Origin: JBGAQP01 sp044220635
GTDB taxonomy: Bacteria; Pseudomonadota; Gammaproteobacteria; Burkholderiales; Usitatibacteraceae
Assembly (NCBI GenBank): GCA_044220635.1
Contig: JBGAQP010000025.1
Coordinates: forward strand, 1-54,487
DNA: 54,487 nucleotides
Reading direction: 5' to 3'
Position numbers and translations under genes: made by a program. Position 1 is the first letter of the stretch, and each line of letters begins with the position of its first letter. Positions 44,039-52,689 of the stretch are shown in pieces. The notes beneath the pieces are model-generated. The model worked only from the letters and a program-made list of their open reading frames with translations, had not been told where the DNA came from and searched no databases.

Positions 44039-44887
44039 ATGACCTTTCGCCATTCCTCGCTGTCCGCCCCGATCGCCCTCGCGCTGTGCGTGGCCGGCAC
44101 CACGCTCGCCGCTTCGCTGCCGAGCTTTGCCGACTCCTGGCGCCAACCCGCGATCACCGAGGCGCACGCCGATGGCGCCGTCCTCCGTGTTCTCGGACTC
44201 AACCTGGCCGGCGGGAAACCGAGGGTCACGCTCGGCACGCAGCCGCTCACCGTCGTCTCGATGACGTCGACCCAGATCGATGCGCTGATCCCGGCGAGTG
44301 TCGTGCCCGGCAGCTACCTGCTCACGGTCAAGCTCGACAAGGGCAAGGGCGGCGGCGGCGACCGCGACGACGACGGCAAGTACGACGAGTTCTGGGTGAC
44401 GATCGGCGCTGCCGGTCCGCAGGGACCCGCCGGCGCCATCGGTCCGGCCGGCCCCGCGGGTCCTCCGGGATCTCCGGGACCCGCCGGCGCGGCCGGAGGG
44501 CAAGGCCCGGCGGGCGCACCGGGGCAGGATGGTGCGGCGGGTCCCCAGGGACCGGCGGGTCCCACGGGTCCCCAAGGCGCGCAAGGGCCCCAAGGTCCTG
44601 CGGGCCCGGGCTCCAGCATCATCTACGCGCGCATCAATGTGGACGGGACGCTGCCGCGTGCCTATCCGGGTTTCGTCGCCGTCGAGAAGTCCTCCCCGGG
44701 GATCTACAGGGTCACGACGAACCGCAACCTCGAGCAGTGCGCGATCGTGGGAATGACCGTCGTTCCCGATGGCATCGTGCGGGCGGGCAGCCTTGCCTAT
44801 GGCGATCCCACGACGATCACGATCAGCATCATCAATCCCAGCGGGCAAGGCGTGAACACGAACTTCTCGCTGATGATCGGCTGCTGA
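44039..44887 (+). CDS. Exported TIG-collagen-like protein 2
   Basis: 282 residues. Signal peptide (PIALALCVAGTTLAASLPSF), TIG/IPT-like domain (AVLRVLGLNLAGGKPRVTLG), then an EF-hand-like acidic loop DRDDDGKYDEF and WVTIGAAG. From residue 126 there are 22 Gly-X-Y triplets to residue 191. The C-terminal domain (ARINVDGTLPRAYPGFVAVE, with EQCAIVG) ends ...FSLMIGC. It matches protein 1 in every domain and in having collagen begin at residue 126, but it has three more triplets and its own 28-bp promoter element. Last gene of the island, convergent with ftsZ. Confidence 0.87.
   Translation: MTFRHSSLSAPIALALCVAGTTLAASLPSFADSWRQPAITEAHADGAVLRVLGLNLAGGKPRVTLGTQPLTVVSMTSTQIDALIPASVVPGSYLLTVKLDKGKGGGGDRDDDGKYDEFWVTIGAAGPQGPAGAIGPAGPAGPPGSPGPAGAAGGQGPAGAPGQDGAAGPQGPAGPTGPQGAQGPQGPAGPGSSIIYARINVDGTLPRAYPGFVAVEKSSPGIYRVTTNRNLEQCAIVGMTVVPDGIVRAGSLAYGDPTTITISIINPSGQGVNTNFSLMIGC
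44414..44611 (+). repeat. Collagen-like Gly-X-Y repeat, 22 triplets
   Basis: Uninterrupted Gly-X-Y repeat of TIG-collagen protein 2, from GPQ GPA GAI to GPQ GPA GPG. It contains one GQD and one GGQ triplet not seen in protein 1. Confidence 0.9.
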
Positions 44888-44967
44888 CGGGAGAGCGCGC
44901 CATCGGGGGCGGGCACGCTCGGGGAACGCGATCCGGCCCGCCGGATACGCGGGCCCGTGAAGGAAGA

Positions 44968-45003
44968 CCGCGCGGCCGCCGGGAGACGGCGGCGGCCGCG
45001 CGG
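44968..45003. terminator. Strong hairpin between convergent collagen-2 and ftsZ genes
   Basis: A perfect 14-bp GC stem (44968-44981 with 44990-45003) and an 8-base loop, in the 187-base gap between two convergent genes. There is no T-tract on either side, so it may act as a bidirectional RNA stabiliser or in factor-dependent termination. The rest of the gap holds nothing I can name. Confidence 0.55.
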
Positions 45004-45074
45004 TTCGCGGGACCCGATCCCCGACGGCTCGGGGATGACGACGCCTCAGGCGACGGCAATCGCCTGCGGCATCG

Positions 45075-46223
45075 TCAGTCCGCCTGCTTCCTCAGGAACG
45101 CGGGGATGTCGAGCATCTCGATCCCCGACTGGCGCATCGCGTCGATCGTGAGGTCGCGCCGGCGGCGGATCGCGGTGGGCTGGTCGAGCTCCTCGTAGTT
45201 CACCCCGCCGTGGGCGTCGTCCGTGCCGGTGCGCGTGACCACCTGCATCACGGGCTGGCGCTGGGCGGCCGCGCCCCCGAGCCCCGTGGCGACGATCGTC
45301 ACCCGCAGGGCGTCGCCGATCGACTCCTCGATGACGCTGCCGTAGATCACGGTCGCGTCCTCGGCGGTGAACGAGCGGATCGTGTTCATCACCTCGTGCA
45401 CCTCCTTGAGCTTCATCGAGTGGCTGGCGGTGATGTTCACGAGGACGCCCCTCGCGCCCGCGAGGTGGATGTCCTCGAGCAGCGGCGAGTGCACCGCCTG
45501 CTCCGCGGCCATCTGCGCGCGCTCCGGCCCCGAGGCGGTCGCCGAGCCCATCATCGCCACGCCGTTCTCGCTCATGACCGTGCGCACGTCGGCGAAGTCC
45601 ACGTTCACCAGGCCCGGGCAGTTGATCACCTCGGCGATGCCCGCGACCGCCCCGTTCAGCACGTCGTTCGAGGCGCGGAACGCGTCTTCGTAGGTCACGT
45701 CCTCCCCGAGAACCTGCATGAGGCGGTCGTTGGGGATGATGATGAGGGAATCGACGTGCTGCTTGAGCTGGTCGATGCCCACCGCCGCGACCTTCTGGCG
45801 CTTGCCCTCGAAGGCGAAGGGCTTGGTCACCACCGCTACCGTGAGGATGCCCATCTCCCGCGCGAGCTCCGCGACCACGGGCGCGGCCCCGGTGCCGGTG
45901 CCCCCGCCCATGCCGGCGGTCACGAAGAGCATGTCCGCCCCGTGGATCAGCTCCTGGATGCGCTCGCGGTCCTCGTCGGCGGCCTGGCGGCCCACCTCGG
46001 GGTTGGCGCCCGCCCCGAGCCCCTTGGTGACCGTCGCGCCCAGCTGCAGCGTGGTGCGCGCGAGCGTGCGCTTGAGGGCCTGGGCGTCGGTGTTCATGGA
46101 GATGAACTCCACGCCCTGCACCCCGTTGTTGATCATGTGGTCGACCGCGTTGCCGCCGCAGCCGCCCACGCCCACCACCTTGATCACCGCCTCGACCGAG
46201 GCGCTCTCCAGCAGTTCAATCAT
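45075..46223 (-). CDS. ftsZ: Cell division GTPase FtsZ
   Basis: Tubulin-like ring protein. 382 residues from ATG 46223 with AAGGAG upstream. GTP loop MGGGTGTGAAPVVAELA, the NTDAQAL and T7-region sequences, and the C-terminal ZipA/FtsA-binding peptide IEMLDIPAFLRKQAD are intact. Last gene of the dcw cluster on this strand; the usual next gene, lpxC, is displaced by the accessory island. Confidence 0.98.
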   Translation of the reverse strand: MIELLESASVEAVIKVVGVGGCGGNAVDHMINNGVQGVEFISMNTDAQALKRTLARTTLQLGATVTKGLGAGANPEVGRQAADEDRERIQELIHGADMLFVTAGMGGGTGTGAAPVVAELAREMGILTVAVVTKPFAFEGKRQKVAAVGIDQLKQHVDSLIIIPNDRLMQVLGEDVTYEDAFRASNDVLNGAVAGIAEVINCPGLVNVDFADVRTVMSENGVAMMGSATASGPERAQMAAEQAVHSPLLEDIHLAGARGVLVNITASHSMKLKEVHEVMNTIRSFTAEDATVIYGSVIEESIGDALRVTIVATGLGGAAAQRQPVMQVVTRTGTDDAHGGVNYEELDQPTAIRRRRDLTIDAMRQSGIEMLDIPAFLRKQAD

Positions 46224-46285
46224 CGTCGTCTCCTTATGGTGCTGCGTTCGTTGCCTGTCGCGAATCCAACTCCCGGGCCCCGGCC

Positions 46286-47530
46286 CTAGAAGTTCCCTTT
46301 GAACCAGTTCTTCATCCGGTCGAGCACGTCCTTGAAGCCCGCGCCCTGCATGCGCGCGTGGTGCTCGCGCTTCACCTGGTCGAGGCCGGCCATGAGCAGC
46401 CCCATCCCCGTGGCGTAGCGGGGGTTCCTCACCACCTCCGCGAGCGGCCCCGAGTAGTGCGGCACGCCCACGCGCACCGGCATGTGGAAGACTTCCTCGC
46501 CGAGCTCGACCATGCCCTTCATGACCGCCGAGCCGCCGGTGATCACGATCCCCGAGGAGAGCAGCTCCTCCAGGCCCGTGGACCTGAGCTCGCGCTGGAT
46601 GAGCGAATAGAGCTCCTCGACCCGCGGCTCGATCACCTCGGCGAGCGTCTGGCGCGAGAGCTCGCGCGGGCCGCGCTCGCCCACGCCCGGCACCTCGATC
46701 ATCTCGGAGGCGCTCGCGAGCTGCCGCAGCGCCACGCCGTGCGCGACCTTGAGCTCCTCGGCGTCCTTGGTGGGGGTCCTGAGCGCCATCGCGATGTCGT
46801 TGGTGATCTGGTCGCCCGCGATCGGGATGACGGAGGTGTGCTTGATCGCCCCCTCGGTGAAGACCGCGAGGTCCGTGGTCCCGCCGCCGATGTCGACGAG
46901 GCACACGCCGAGCTCGCGCTCGTCGTCGAGGAGGACCGCGTCGGCCGAGGCGAGCGGCTGCAGCATGAGGTCGCGCACCTCGAGCCCGCAGCGGCGCACG
47001 CACTTCATGATGTTCTGCGCCGCGGACACCGCCCCCGTGACGATGTGGACCTTCACCTCCAGGCGCATGCCGCTCATGCCGAGCGGCTGGCGCACGCCCC
47101 CCTGCCCGTCGATGATGAATTCCTGCTCGAGGATGTGCAGCACCTGCTGCTCCATCGGGATGTTCACCGCGCGGGCGGTCTCGATCACGCGGTCGATGTC
47201 GTACTGCGACACCTCCTTGTCCTTGATCGCCACCATCCCGTGGGAGTTGAAGCTCTTGATGTGGCTGCCGGCGATCCCGGTGATGACCTCGCGGATCTTG
47301 GCGTCGGCCATGAGCTCCGCCTCCTCGAGGGAGCGCTGGATCGCGTTCACCGTGGACTCGATGTTGACCACGACGCCCTTCTTGAGCCCGCGCGAGGCGT
47401 GGCTGCCCATGCCGATGAGGGCGAGCGTGTTCTCGGGCGTGATCTCGGCCACGAGCGTCACGATCTTCGAGGTGCCGATGTCGAGGGCGACCAGCAGGTT
47501 CCGGCTTTCGCGATTGCGGTTCACGATCAT
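46286..47530 (-). CDS. ftsA: Cell division protein FtsA
   Basis: Actin-like membrane tether for FtsZ. 414 residues from ATG 47530. Phosphate loop LLVALDIGTSKIVTLVAEIT, second nucleotide motif VCLVDIGGGTTDLAVF, GIVITGGSAVMKGMVELGEE and the C-terminal amphipathic membrane helix (FKDVLDRMKNWFKGNF) are visible. Lies 16 bases after ftsQ. Confidence 0.98.
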   Translation of the reverse strand: MIVNRNRESRNLLVALDIGTSKIVTLVAEITPENTLALIGMGSHASRGLKKGVVVNIESTVNAIQRSLEEAELMADAKIREVITGIAGSHIKSFNSHGMVAIKDKEVSQYDIDRVIETARAVNIPMEQQVLHILEQEFIIDGQGGVRQPLGMSGMRLEVKVHIVTGAVSAAQNIMKCVRRCGLEVRDLMLQPLASADAVLLDDERELGVCLVDIGGGTTDLAVFTEGAIKHTSVIPIAGDQITNDIAMALRTPTKDAEELKVAHGVALRQLASASEMIEVPGVGERGPRELSRQTLAEVIEPRVEELYSLIQRELRSTGLEELLSSGIVITGGSAVMKGMVELGEEVFHMPVRVGVPHYSGPLAEVVRNPRYATGMGLLMAGLDQVKREHHARMQGAGFKDVLDRMKNWFKGNF

Positions 47531-47546
47531 GGCGATGCGTCCGTCA

Positions 47547-48311
47547 TCAGGCTTTCTTCCGTGCGGCCGCGCTCCGGGCGCCCGCCTCGCCCGCGGGGCG
47601 GCGCAGCGCGAAGCCGTTGCCGTAGCGCAGGTCCGCGTGCGCGATCGCCGCCCGGTCGGCGAGCGAGGGCCAGGCGGTGGCGAAGCGCGCGAGGCGCGAT
47701 TCGATGTCGTGGCGGCCGAGCTCGAGCACGAGGCCCGATTCGAGGGCGACTTGCCAGGCGCCGCGCGCCGACAGCCGCAGCTCCGCGACGCGCGCACCCA
47801 GGGGCGCGGCGGCGCGCTCGAGCCCGGGGTAGCGCCGGGCCATTTCCGCGGCCGAGCCCTCGGGGCCCGCGAAACGCGGCAGCCACCCCTCGTGGTCCGC
47901 CGCGAAGACTTCGCCGCGGCGGCTCACGAGCGCGGTCGCGCCCCAGCGGGCGAGCGGCTCGTGCGCCTCGAGCGTGACCACCACCGTGTCGGGGAAGCGC
48001 CGGCGCACGCTCGCCTCGCGCACGCGGGGAATGCCGCGCGCGGCCTCGCGCACGGCCTCGAGCGAGGCGCCCGCCGCGGCGAGCCCGCGGACGCCCTCGG
48101 CGAAGCGCTCCAGGTCCTCGGGCGCGATGCGCTCCGCCTCGCCCGCGAACACGACCTGCCGGATCGGCTGCGCGGCGACGCTGGCGTAGCCGGTCCAGGC
48201 GCCGAGCGCGAGGGCGCAGAGCACGAGGGCGCCGAGCCCGGCGCGCAGCAGCCGCCCCGCCACGGGCGCCTTGCCATGCGCGTTCGCCGGGCGGGTCGCG
48301 CGCGCCTTCAC
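47547..48311 (-). CDS. ftsQ: Cell division protein FtsQ
   Basis: 254 residues from GTG 48311. Short cytoplasmic part, one membrane span (LGALVLCALALGAWTGYASV), a POTRA domain (IRQVVFAGEAERIAPEDLER, RVREASVRRRFPDTVVVTLE) and the FtsQ beta domain (ESGLVLELGRHDIESRLARF). Scaffolds FtsB and FtsL. The GTG overlaps the ddl stop (GTGA). Confidence 0.93.
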   Translation of the reverse strand: MKARATRPANAHGKAPVAGRLLRAGLGALVLCALALGAWTGYASVAAQPIRQVVFAGEAERIAPEDLERFAEGVRGLAAAGASLEAVREAARGIPRVREASVRRRFPDTVVVTLEAHEPLARWGATALVSRRGEVFAADHEGWLPRFAGPEGSAAEMARRYPGLERAAAPLGARVAELRLSARGAWQVALESGLVLELGRHDIESRLARFATAWPSLADRAAIAHADLRYGNGFALRRPAGEAGARSAAARKKA

Positions 48312-49249
48312 GGTCGCGCTCCGTCGAGCGTGGCGCCCGCGAGGATCGCGAGGCACAGCTCGGGGTAGTCCATTCCCGCGGCCTTCGCGGCGATGGGCAC
48401 GAGGCTGTGCCCGGTCATGCCGGGCGAGGTGTTCATCTCGAGGAAGGAGAAGCTGCCGTCGGGGCGCAGCATCACGTCGGAGCGCCCCCAGCCGCGGCAG
48501 CCGAGCACGCGGAAGCCCTTGAGCGCGGCCTCGCGGATCTCGCGCTCGACGCCCGCGTCGATGCCCGAGGGGCAGAAGTACTTCGTGTCGTCGGTGAAGT
48601 ACTTGTTCTGGTAGTCGTAGTTGCCCTCGGGGGCGACGATGCGCACGAGGGGCAGCGCCCGTTCGCCCTCGGCCCCGGCGAGGATCGAGCAGGTGAGCTC
48701 CTCGCCGGCGACGAACTCCTCGGCGATCACCAGCGGATCGTATCGCGCCGCGTGCGCGAAGGCCTCGGCGAAGCCGGCGACCGTCGTCACCTTCGTGAGG
48801 CCGAGCGTCGAGCCTTCGCGCGCGGGCTTCACGATCGCCGGCAGCCCCAGGCTCGCGACGACCGGCTCCCAGTCCATGCCGGGCCTGGCGATCGCGAAGC
48901 GCGGCGTCGGGATCCCCGAGGCCTGCCAGACGAGCTTCGTGCGCCACTTGTCCATGGCGAGCGCCGAGGCCATGACGCCGCTGCCCGTGTAGGGGATCTT
49001 CATCACCTCGAGGGCGCCCTGGACCGTGCCGTCCTCGCCGAAGCGCCCGTGCAGCGCGATGAACACGCGGTCGAAGCCCTTCGCGCGCAGCTCCCAGAGC
49101 TCGCGCTCGGCGGGGTCGAAGGCGTGCGCGTCGACCTTGCACGAGCGCAGCGCCGCGAGCACGGCCTTGCCGGAGATGAGCGAGATCTCGCGCTCGGCGG
49201 ACGGCCCGCCCATGAGCACCGCGACCTTGCCGAAGTCGCGCGGCTTCAC
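48308..49249 (-). CDS. ddl: D-alanine--D-alanine ligase
   Basis: 313 residues from GTG 49249. ATP-grasp enzyme of peptidoglycan precursor synthesis. KVAVLMGGPSAEREISLISG, the ALHGRFGEDGTVQGALE block, IVKPAREGSTLGLTKV and the C-terminal FLEMNTSPGMTGHSLVP are all typical of DdlB. Start and stop both overlap neighbours by four bases. Confidence 0.97.
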   Translation of the reverse strand: MKPRDFGKVAVLMGGPSAEREISLISGKAVLAALRSCKVDAHAFDPAERELWELRAKGFDRVFIALHGRFGEDGTVQGALEVMKIPYTGSGVMASALAMDKWRTKLVWQASGIPTPRFAIARPGMDWEPVVASLGLPAIVKPAREGSTLGLTKVTTVAGFAEAFAHAARYDPLVIAEEFVAGEELTCSILAGAEGERALPLVRIVAPEGNYDYQNKYFTDDTKYFCPSGIDAGVEREIREAALKGFRVLGCRGWGRSDVMLRPDGSFSFLEMNTSPGMTGHSLVPIAAKAAGMDYPELCLAILAGATLDGARP

Positions 49250-50169
49250 GCGGCCCTCCCGACGATCCGGACTTCGGGCACCAGGTCGACTCCGGTGCGC
49301 CGGAGGACCTCGGCGTGCACGCGCTCGATCACGGCCTCGATGTCGGCGGCCGTCGCGCCGCCGGCGTTGACGATGAAGTTCGCGTGGCGGGGCGAGACGC
49401 GCGCGCCGCCGACGGCGAAGCCCTTGAGGCCGCACGACTCGATGAGGCGCGCCGCATGGTCGCCCGGCGGGTTGCGGAAGACGCTGCCCGCGTTGGGCTC
49501 GTTCAGCGGCTGGGAGGCCACGCGCCTCGAGAGCAGCGCCTTCATGCGCGCCATCGCCGCCGCCTCGTCGCCGCGCGGGAAGGCGAATGTCGCACCGAGG
49601 AACCACTCCTCGCCGCCCGCCGCGAGCGCCACGTGGCGGTAGCCCACGTCGTAGTCGGCGGGCGGCCGGACGCGCCGGCGCCCCGCGCGGTCCACCGTCT
49701 CGCAGGAGACGACGTGGTTCCAGGTCTCGCCGCCGTAGCAGCCGGCGTTCATCGCGAGCGCCCCGCCCACGGTGCCCGGCACGCCCGCGAGCCACTCCGC
49801 GCCGCCGCCGCCGTGGCGCGCGACGAAGCGCGCGAGGTGCGGCGAGGGCACGCCCGCCCCCGCGACGAACACGAGGCGCTCGCCGAGTCCCGCGCCCGCA
49901 CGGATGCCGCCGAGCGCGTGGTGGGTCAGCACGACGGTTCCGTCGAAGCCCCCGTCGCGCACGAGCAGGTTGCTGCCCAGCCCGACGAAGAGGAGCGGTT
50001 CCCCGGCGGGCAGGCGGGCGAGGAACGCGCACAGGTCGTCCACGCCCGCCGGCTGGTAGAAGGCCTTCGCGCGGCCGCCCGCGCGCCAGCTGACGTGCTT
50101 CGCCATGGGCTCGCCCGGGCGCAGCGTCCCGGCGAGTCCGGCGGTGTCGAGGGCGAGGGCTTCGCTCAT
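49246..50169 (-). CDS. murB: UDP-N-acetylenolpyruvoylglucosamine reductase MurB
   Basis: FAD enzyme that reduces enolpyruvyl-UDP-GlcNAc. About 307 residues; the ATG at 50169 is favoured because GAAGGA lies seven bases upstream, with ATG 50175 as alternative. KHVSWRAGGRAKAFYQPAGV, LLFVGLGSNLLVRDGGFDG, AEWLAGVPGTVGGALAMNAG and the SVFRNPPGDHAARLIESCGL region with its catalytic Ser are present. Confidence 0.97.
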   Translation of the reverse strand: MSEALALDTAGLAGTLRPGEPMAKHVSWRAGGRAKAFYQPAGVDDLCAFLARLPAGEPLLFVGLGSNLLVRDGGFDGTVVLTHHALGGIRAGAGLGERLVFVAGAGVPSPHLARFVARHGGGGAEWLAGVPGTVGGALAMNAGCYGGETWNHVVSCETVDRAGRRRVRPPADYDVGYRHVALAAGGEEWFLGATFAFPRGDEAAAMARMKALLSRRVASQPLNEPNAGSVFRNPPGDHAARLIESCGLKGFAVGGARVSPRHANFIVNAGGATAADIEAVIERVHAEVLRRTGVDLVPEVRIVGRAA

Positions 50170-50180
50170 GTCCATGTCCT

Positions 50181-51575
50181 TCAGGCCCTCGCCGCGGCGA
50201 GGTCCGGGGCGAGGCTCGCGATCGAGCCCGCGCCCATGGTCACCACCACGTCGCCGTCGCGCACGCGGGAGAGCACCGCGTCTTTCATGTCCGCCGCGCG
50301 CTCCACGTAGACCGGCTCGACGCGGCCCGCGACGCGCAGGGCGCGGGCGAGCGAGCGCGAGTCCGCCGCCACGATCGGCGCCTCGCCCGCCGGGTAGACC
50401 TCGGCGAGCACCAGCTCCTCGACGGTCGAGAGCACCTTCACGAAATCCTCGAAGAGGTCGCGCGTGCGCGTGAAGCGGTGCGGCTGGAACGCGAGCAGCA
50501 GGCGGCGGCCGGGGAAGCTGCCGCGCGCCGCGGCGATGGTCGCGGCCATCTCGACGGGGTGGTGGCCGTAGTCGTCGACGAGCGCGAAGCGCGCCCCGGA
50601 AGGCGCGCGCACCTCGCCGTAGCGCTGGAAGCGCCGCCCGACGCCGGTGAATTCCCCGAGGGCCCTGGCGATCGCCGCCTCGGGCGCGCCCACCTCGCGC
50701 CCGACGGCGCTCGCCGCGAGCGCGTTGAGCACGTTGTGCTCGCCGGGGAGGTTCACCGTCACCGCGAGCGGCGCGAAGCCGTTCACGTGCGACACCGCGC
50801 GGAAACGCATGCGGCCCTCGTCCCAGGCCACGTCCTCGGCGCGCAGGTCCGCCTCGGAGCGGATGCCGTAGGTGAGCATCGGCCGCGCGACGTCCTTCAT
50901 GATCGCGCGGGCGTGGGGATCGTCCTTGCACACGACGGCGAGCCCGTAGAAGGGCAGGTGCCCGAGGAACTCGACGAACGCGCCCTTCAGGCGCTCGAAG
51001 TCCTGCCCGTAGGTCTCCATGTGGTCGGCGTCGATGTTGGTGACCACCGAGACCACGGGCTGCAGGAAGAGGAAGGAGGCGTCGGACTCGTCGGCCTCGG
51101 CGACGAGGAACTCGCCCTTGCCCAGGCGCGCGTTGGTGCCGATGGAGTTGAGCCGCCCGCCGATCACGCAGGTCGGGTCGAGCCCCGCCTCGCCGAGCAC
51201 CGCGGCGATGAGCGAGGTGGTGGTCGTCTTGCCGTGCGTGCCCGCGACCGCGATCCCCTGCTTGAAGCGCATCAGCTCGGCGAGCATCTGCGCGCGCGGC
51301 ACCACGGGCACGTGGGCCTCGCGCGCGGCCACGACCTCGGGGTTGTCCGGGCGCACCGCCGAGGAGACCACCACCGCGTCGGCGCCGCGGATGTGCTCCG
51401 CGAGGTGGCCGATCTTCACCGGGATGCCGAGCGCGCGCAGCCGCTGGACCGCCGCGCCCTCGGAGACGTCGGTGCCGCTCACCGCGTAGCCCTGGTCGAA
51501 GAGAACCTCCGCGATGCCCGACATGCCCGAGCCGCCGATGCCCACGAAGTGCACGCGCTTCACCTTATGCCGCAT
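50181..51575 (-). CDS. murC: UDP-N-acetylmuramate--L-alanine ligase MurC
   Basis: First amino-acid-adding Mur ligase. 464 residues from ATG 51575. Rossmann opening VHFVGIGGSGMSGIAEVLFD, ATP loop IAVAGTHGKTTTTSLIAAVL, ADESDASFLFLQPVVSVVTN and LVDDYGHHPVEMAATIAAAR are intact. Its start overlaps the murG stop by 11 bases. Confidence 0.98.
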   Translation of the reverse strand: MRHKVKRVHFVGIGGSGMSGIAEVLFDQGYAVSGTDVSEGAAVQRLRALGIPVKIGHLAEHIRGADAVVVSSAVRPDNPEVVAAREAHVPVVPRAQMLAELMRFKQGIAVAGTHGKTTTTSLIAAVLGEAGLDPTCVIGGRLNSIGTNARLGKGEFLVAEADESDASFLFLQPVVSVVTNIDADHMETYGQDFERLKGAFVEFLGHLPFYGLAVVCKDDPHARAIMKDVARPMLTYGIRSEADLRAEDVAWDEGRMRFRAVSHVNGFAPLAVTVNLPGEHNVLNALAASAVGREVGAPEAAIARALGEFTGVGRRFQRYGEVRAPSGARFALVDDYGHHPVEMAATIAAARGSFPGRRLLLAFQPHRFTRTRDLFEDFVKVLSTVEELVLAEVYPAGEAPIVAADSRSLARALRVAGRVEPVYVERAADMKDAVLSRVRDGDVVVTMGAGSIASLAPDLAAARA

Positions 51576-52689
51576 GGGCGAGCTCCTCGCATGCGGTGGC
51601 GCAGCGCGCGGTGGCGTCGGGCTTTCCCAGCGTTCGCGCCTTGCGCGCCATCTCCGCCAGGCGCTCGCGCGTGAGGCCGCGCAGGATGTCGGCGAGCGCC
51701 GCGGGCGTGGTCTGCAGCTGCGCGAGCGCCATGCCCGCGCCGCGCGCGGAGAGGAAGCGCGCGTTCTCGCCCTGCTCGTCGGCGACGAACCAGGGCAGCG
51801 GGAAGAGCACCGCGGCGACACCCGCCGCCGTGATCTCCGCCACGGTGATCGCGCCCGCGCGGCACACGAGCAGGTCGCACCAGGCGTAGCGCGCGGCCAT
51901 GTCGTCGATGAAGGCGACGACCTCGGCCTCGACCGCCGCTTCCCGGTACAGGCCGAGCAGCCCCTCGTGGAGCTTCTCGCCCGACTGGTGCACGACCTCG
52001 GGGCGCTCCTCGGGCGCGAGCGCGGCGAGCGCGGCGACCACCAGCTCGTTGAGGGTCTGCGCACCGAGGCTTCCTCCCACCACGAGCAACCGGAGCCTGC
52101 CGCGGCGACCCGCGTAGCGCTCCTCGGGCGGGGGGAGGGCCGCGATCGCCTCGCGCACCGGCGTTCCGAGCCACTCGACGCGCTTCGGGCGCGGCAGGCG
52201 GTTGGCGAGCGCGTGGGCCACCGGGCGCTCGTAGGCGCCCTCCATGCCCACGAGGACGCGGTCGGCGACGACGGCGAGCGCGCGGTTCGTGAGCCCCGCG
52301 ACGGCCCCGGGCTCGTGCACGACGAGGGGACGGCCCCAGAGCACCGCCATCATCCCGCCGGGAAAGGCCACGTAGCCGCCCATCGAGAGGACCACGTCGG
52401 GGCGCACGCGGAAGATCGCGACGCTCGACTGCCAGAACGCCGCGAGCAGCCTGAGGGGCAGCAGCAGCCAGGCGAGCGGCCCCTTGCCGCGCACGCCGCT
52501 CATGCTCACCGTCACCATCGGATAGCCCGCCTCGGCGACGAGGCGCCGCTCCATCCCCGCGCTCGTGCCCATCCACACGACCTTCCAGCCGCGCCGGACG
52601 AGCTCCTTCGCGATCGCGAGCCCGGGAAAAATGTGGCCGCCCGTGCCCGCCGCCATGATGAGGATGGTCCGGCTCGCGAGCGCCGTCAC
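51565..52689 (-). CDS. murG: Lipid II synthase MurG
   Basis: GT28 glycosyltransferase adding GlcNAc to lipid I. 374 residues from GTG 52689, which overlaps the ftsW stop (GTGA). ILIMAAGTGGHIFPGLAIAK, VLSMGGYVAFPGGMMAVLWG, VVGGSLGAQTLNELV and the donor site DDMAARYAWCDLLVCRAGA with TVAEITAAGVAAVLFPLPW are typical. Confidence 0.97.
   Translation of the reverse strand: MTALASRTILIMAAGTGGHIFPGLAIAKELVRRGWKVVWMGTSAGMERRLVAEAGYPMVTVSMSGVRGKGPLAWLLLPLRLLAAFWQSSVAIFRVRPDVVLSMGGYVAFPGGMMAVLWGRPLVVHEPGAVAGLTNRALAVVADRVLVGMEGAYERPVAHALANRLPRPKRVEWLGTPVREAIAALPPPEERYAGRRGRLRLLVVGGSLGAQTLNELVVAALAALAPEERPEVVHQSGEKLHEGLLGLYREAAVEAEVVAFIDDMAARYAWCDLLVCRAGAITVAEITAAGVAAVLFPLPWFVADEQGENARFLSARGAGMALAQLQTTPAALADILRGLTRERLAEMARKARTLGKPDATARCATACEELAHAA

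Noticed and set aside
38232..44611. Collagen repeats read as CRISPR or minisatellite arrays
   Set aside because: The periodicity is nine bases and follows Gly-X-Y codons in frame. There are no spacers, direct repeats of CRISPR length or cas genes.
37740..44890. Prophage or transposon origin of the collagen island
   Set aside because: No integrase, transposase, terminal inverted repeat or att-like duplication could be found at either border.
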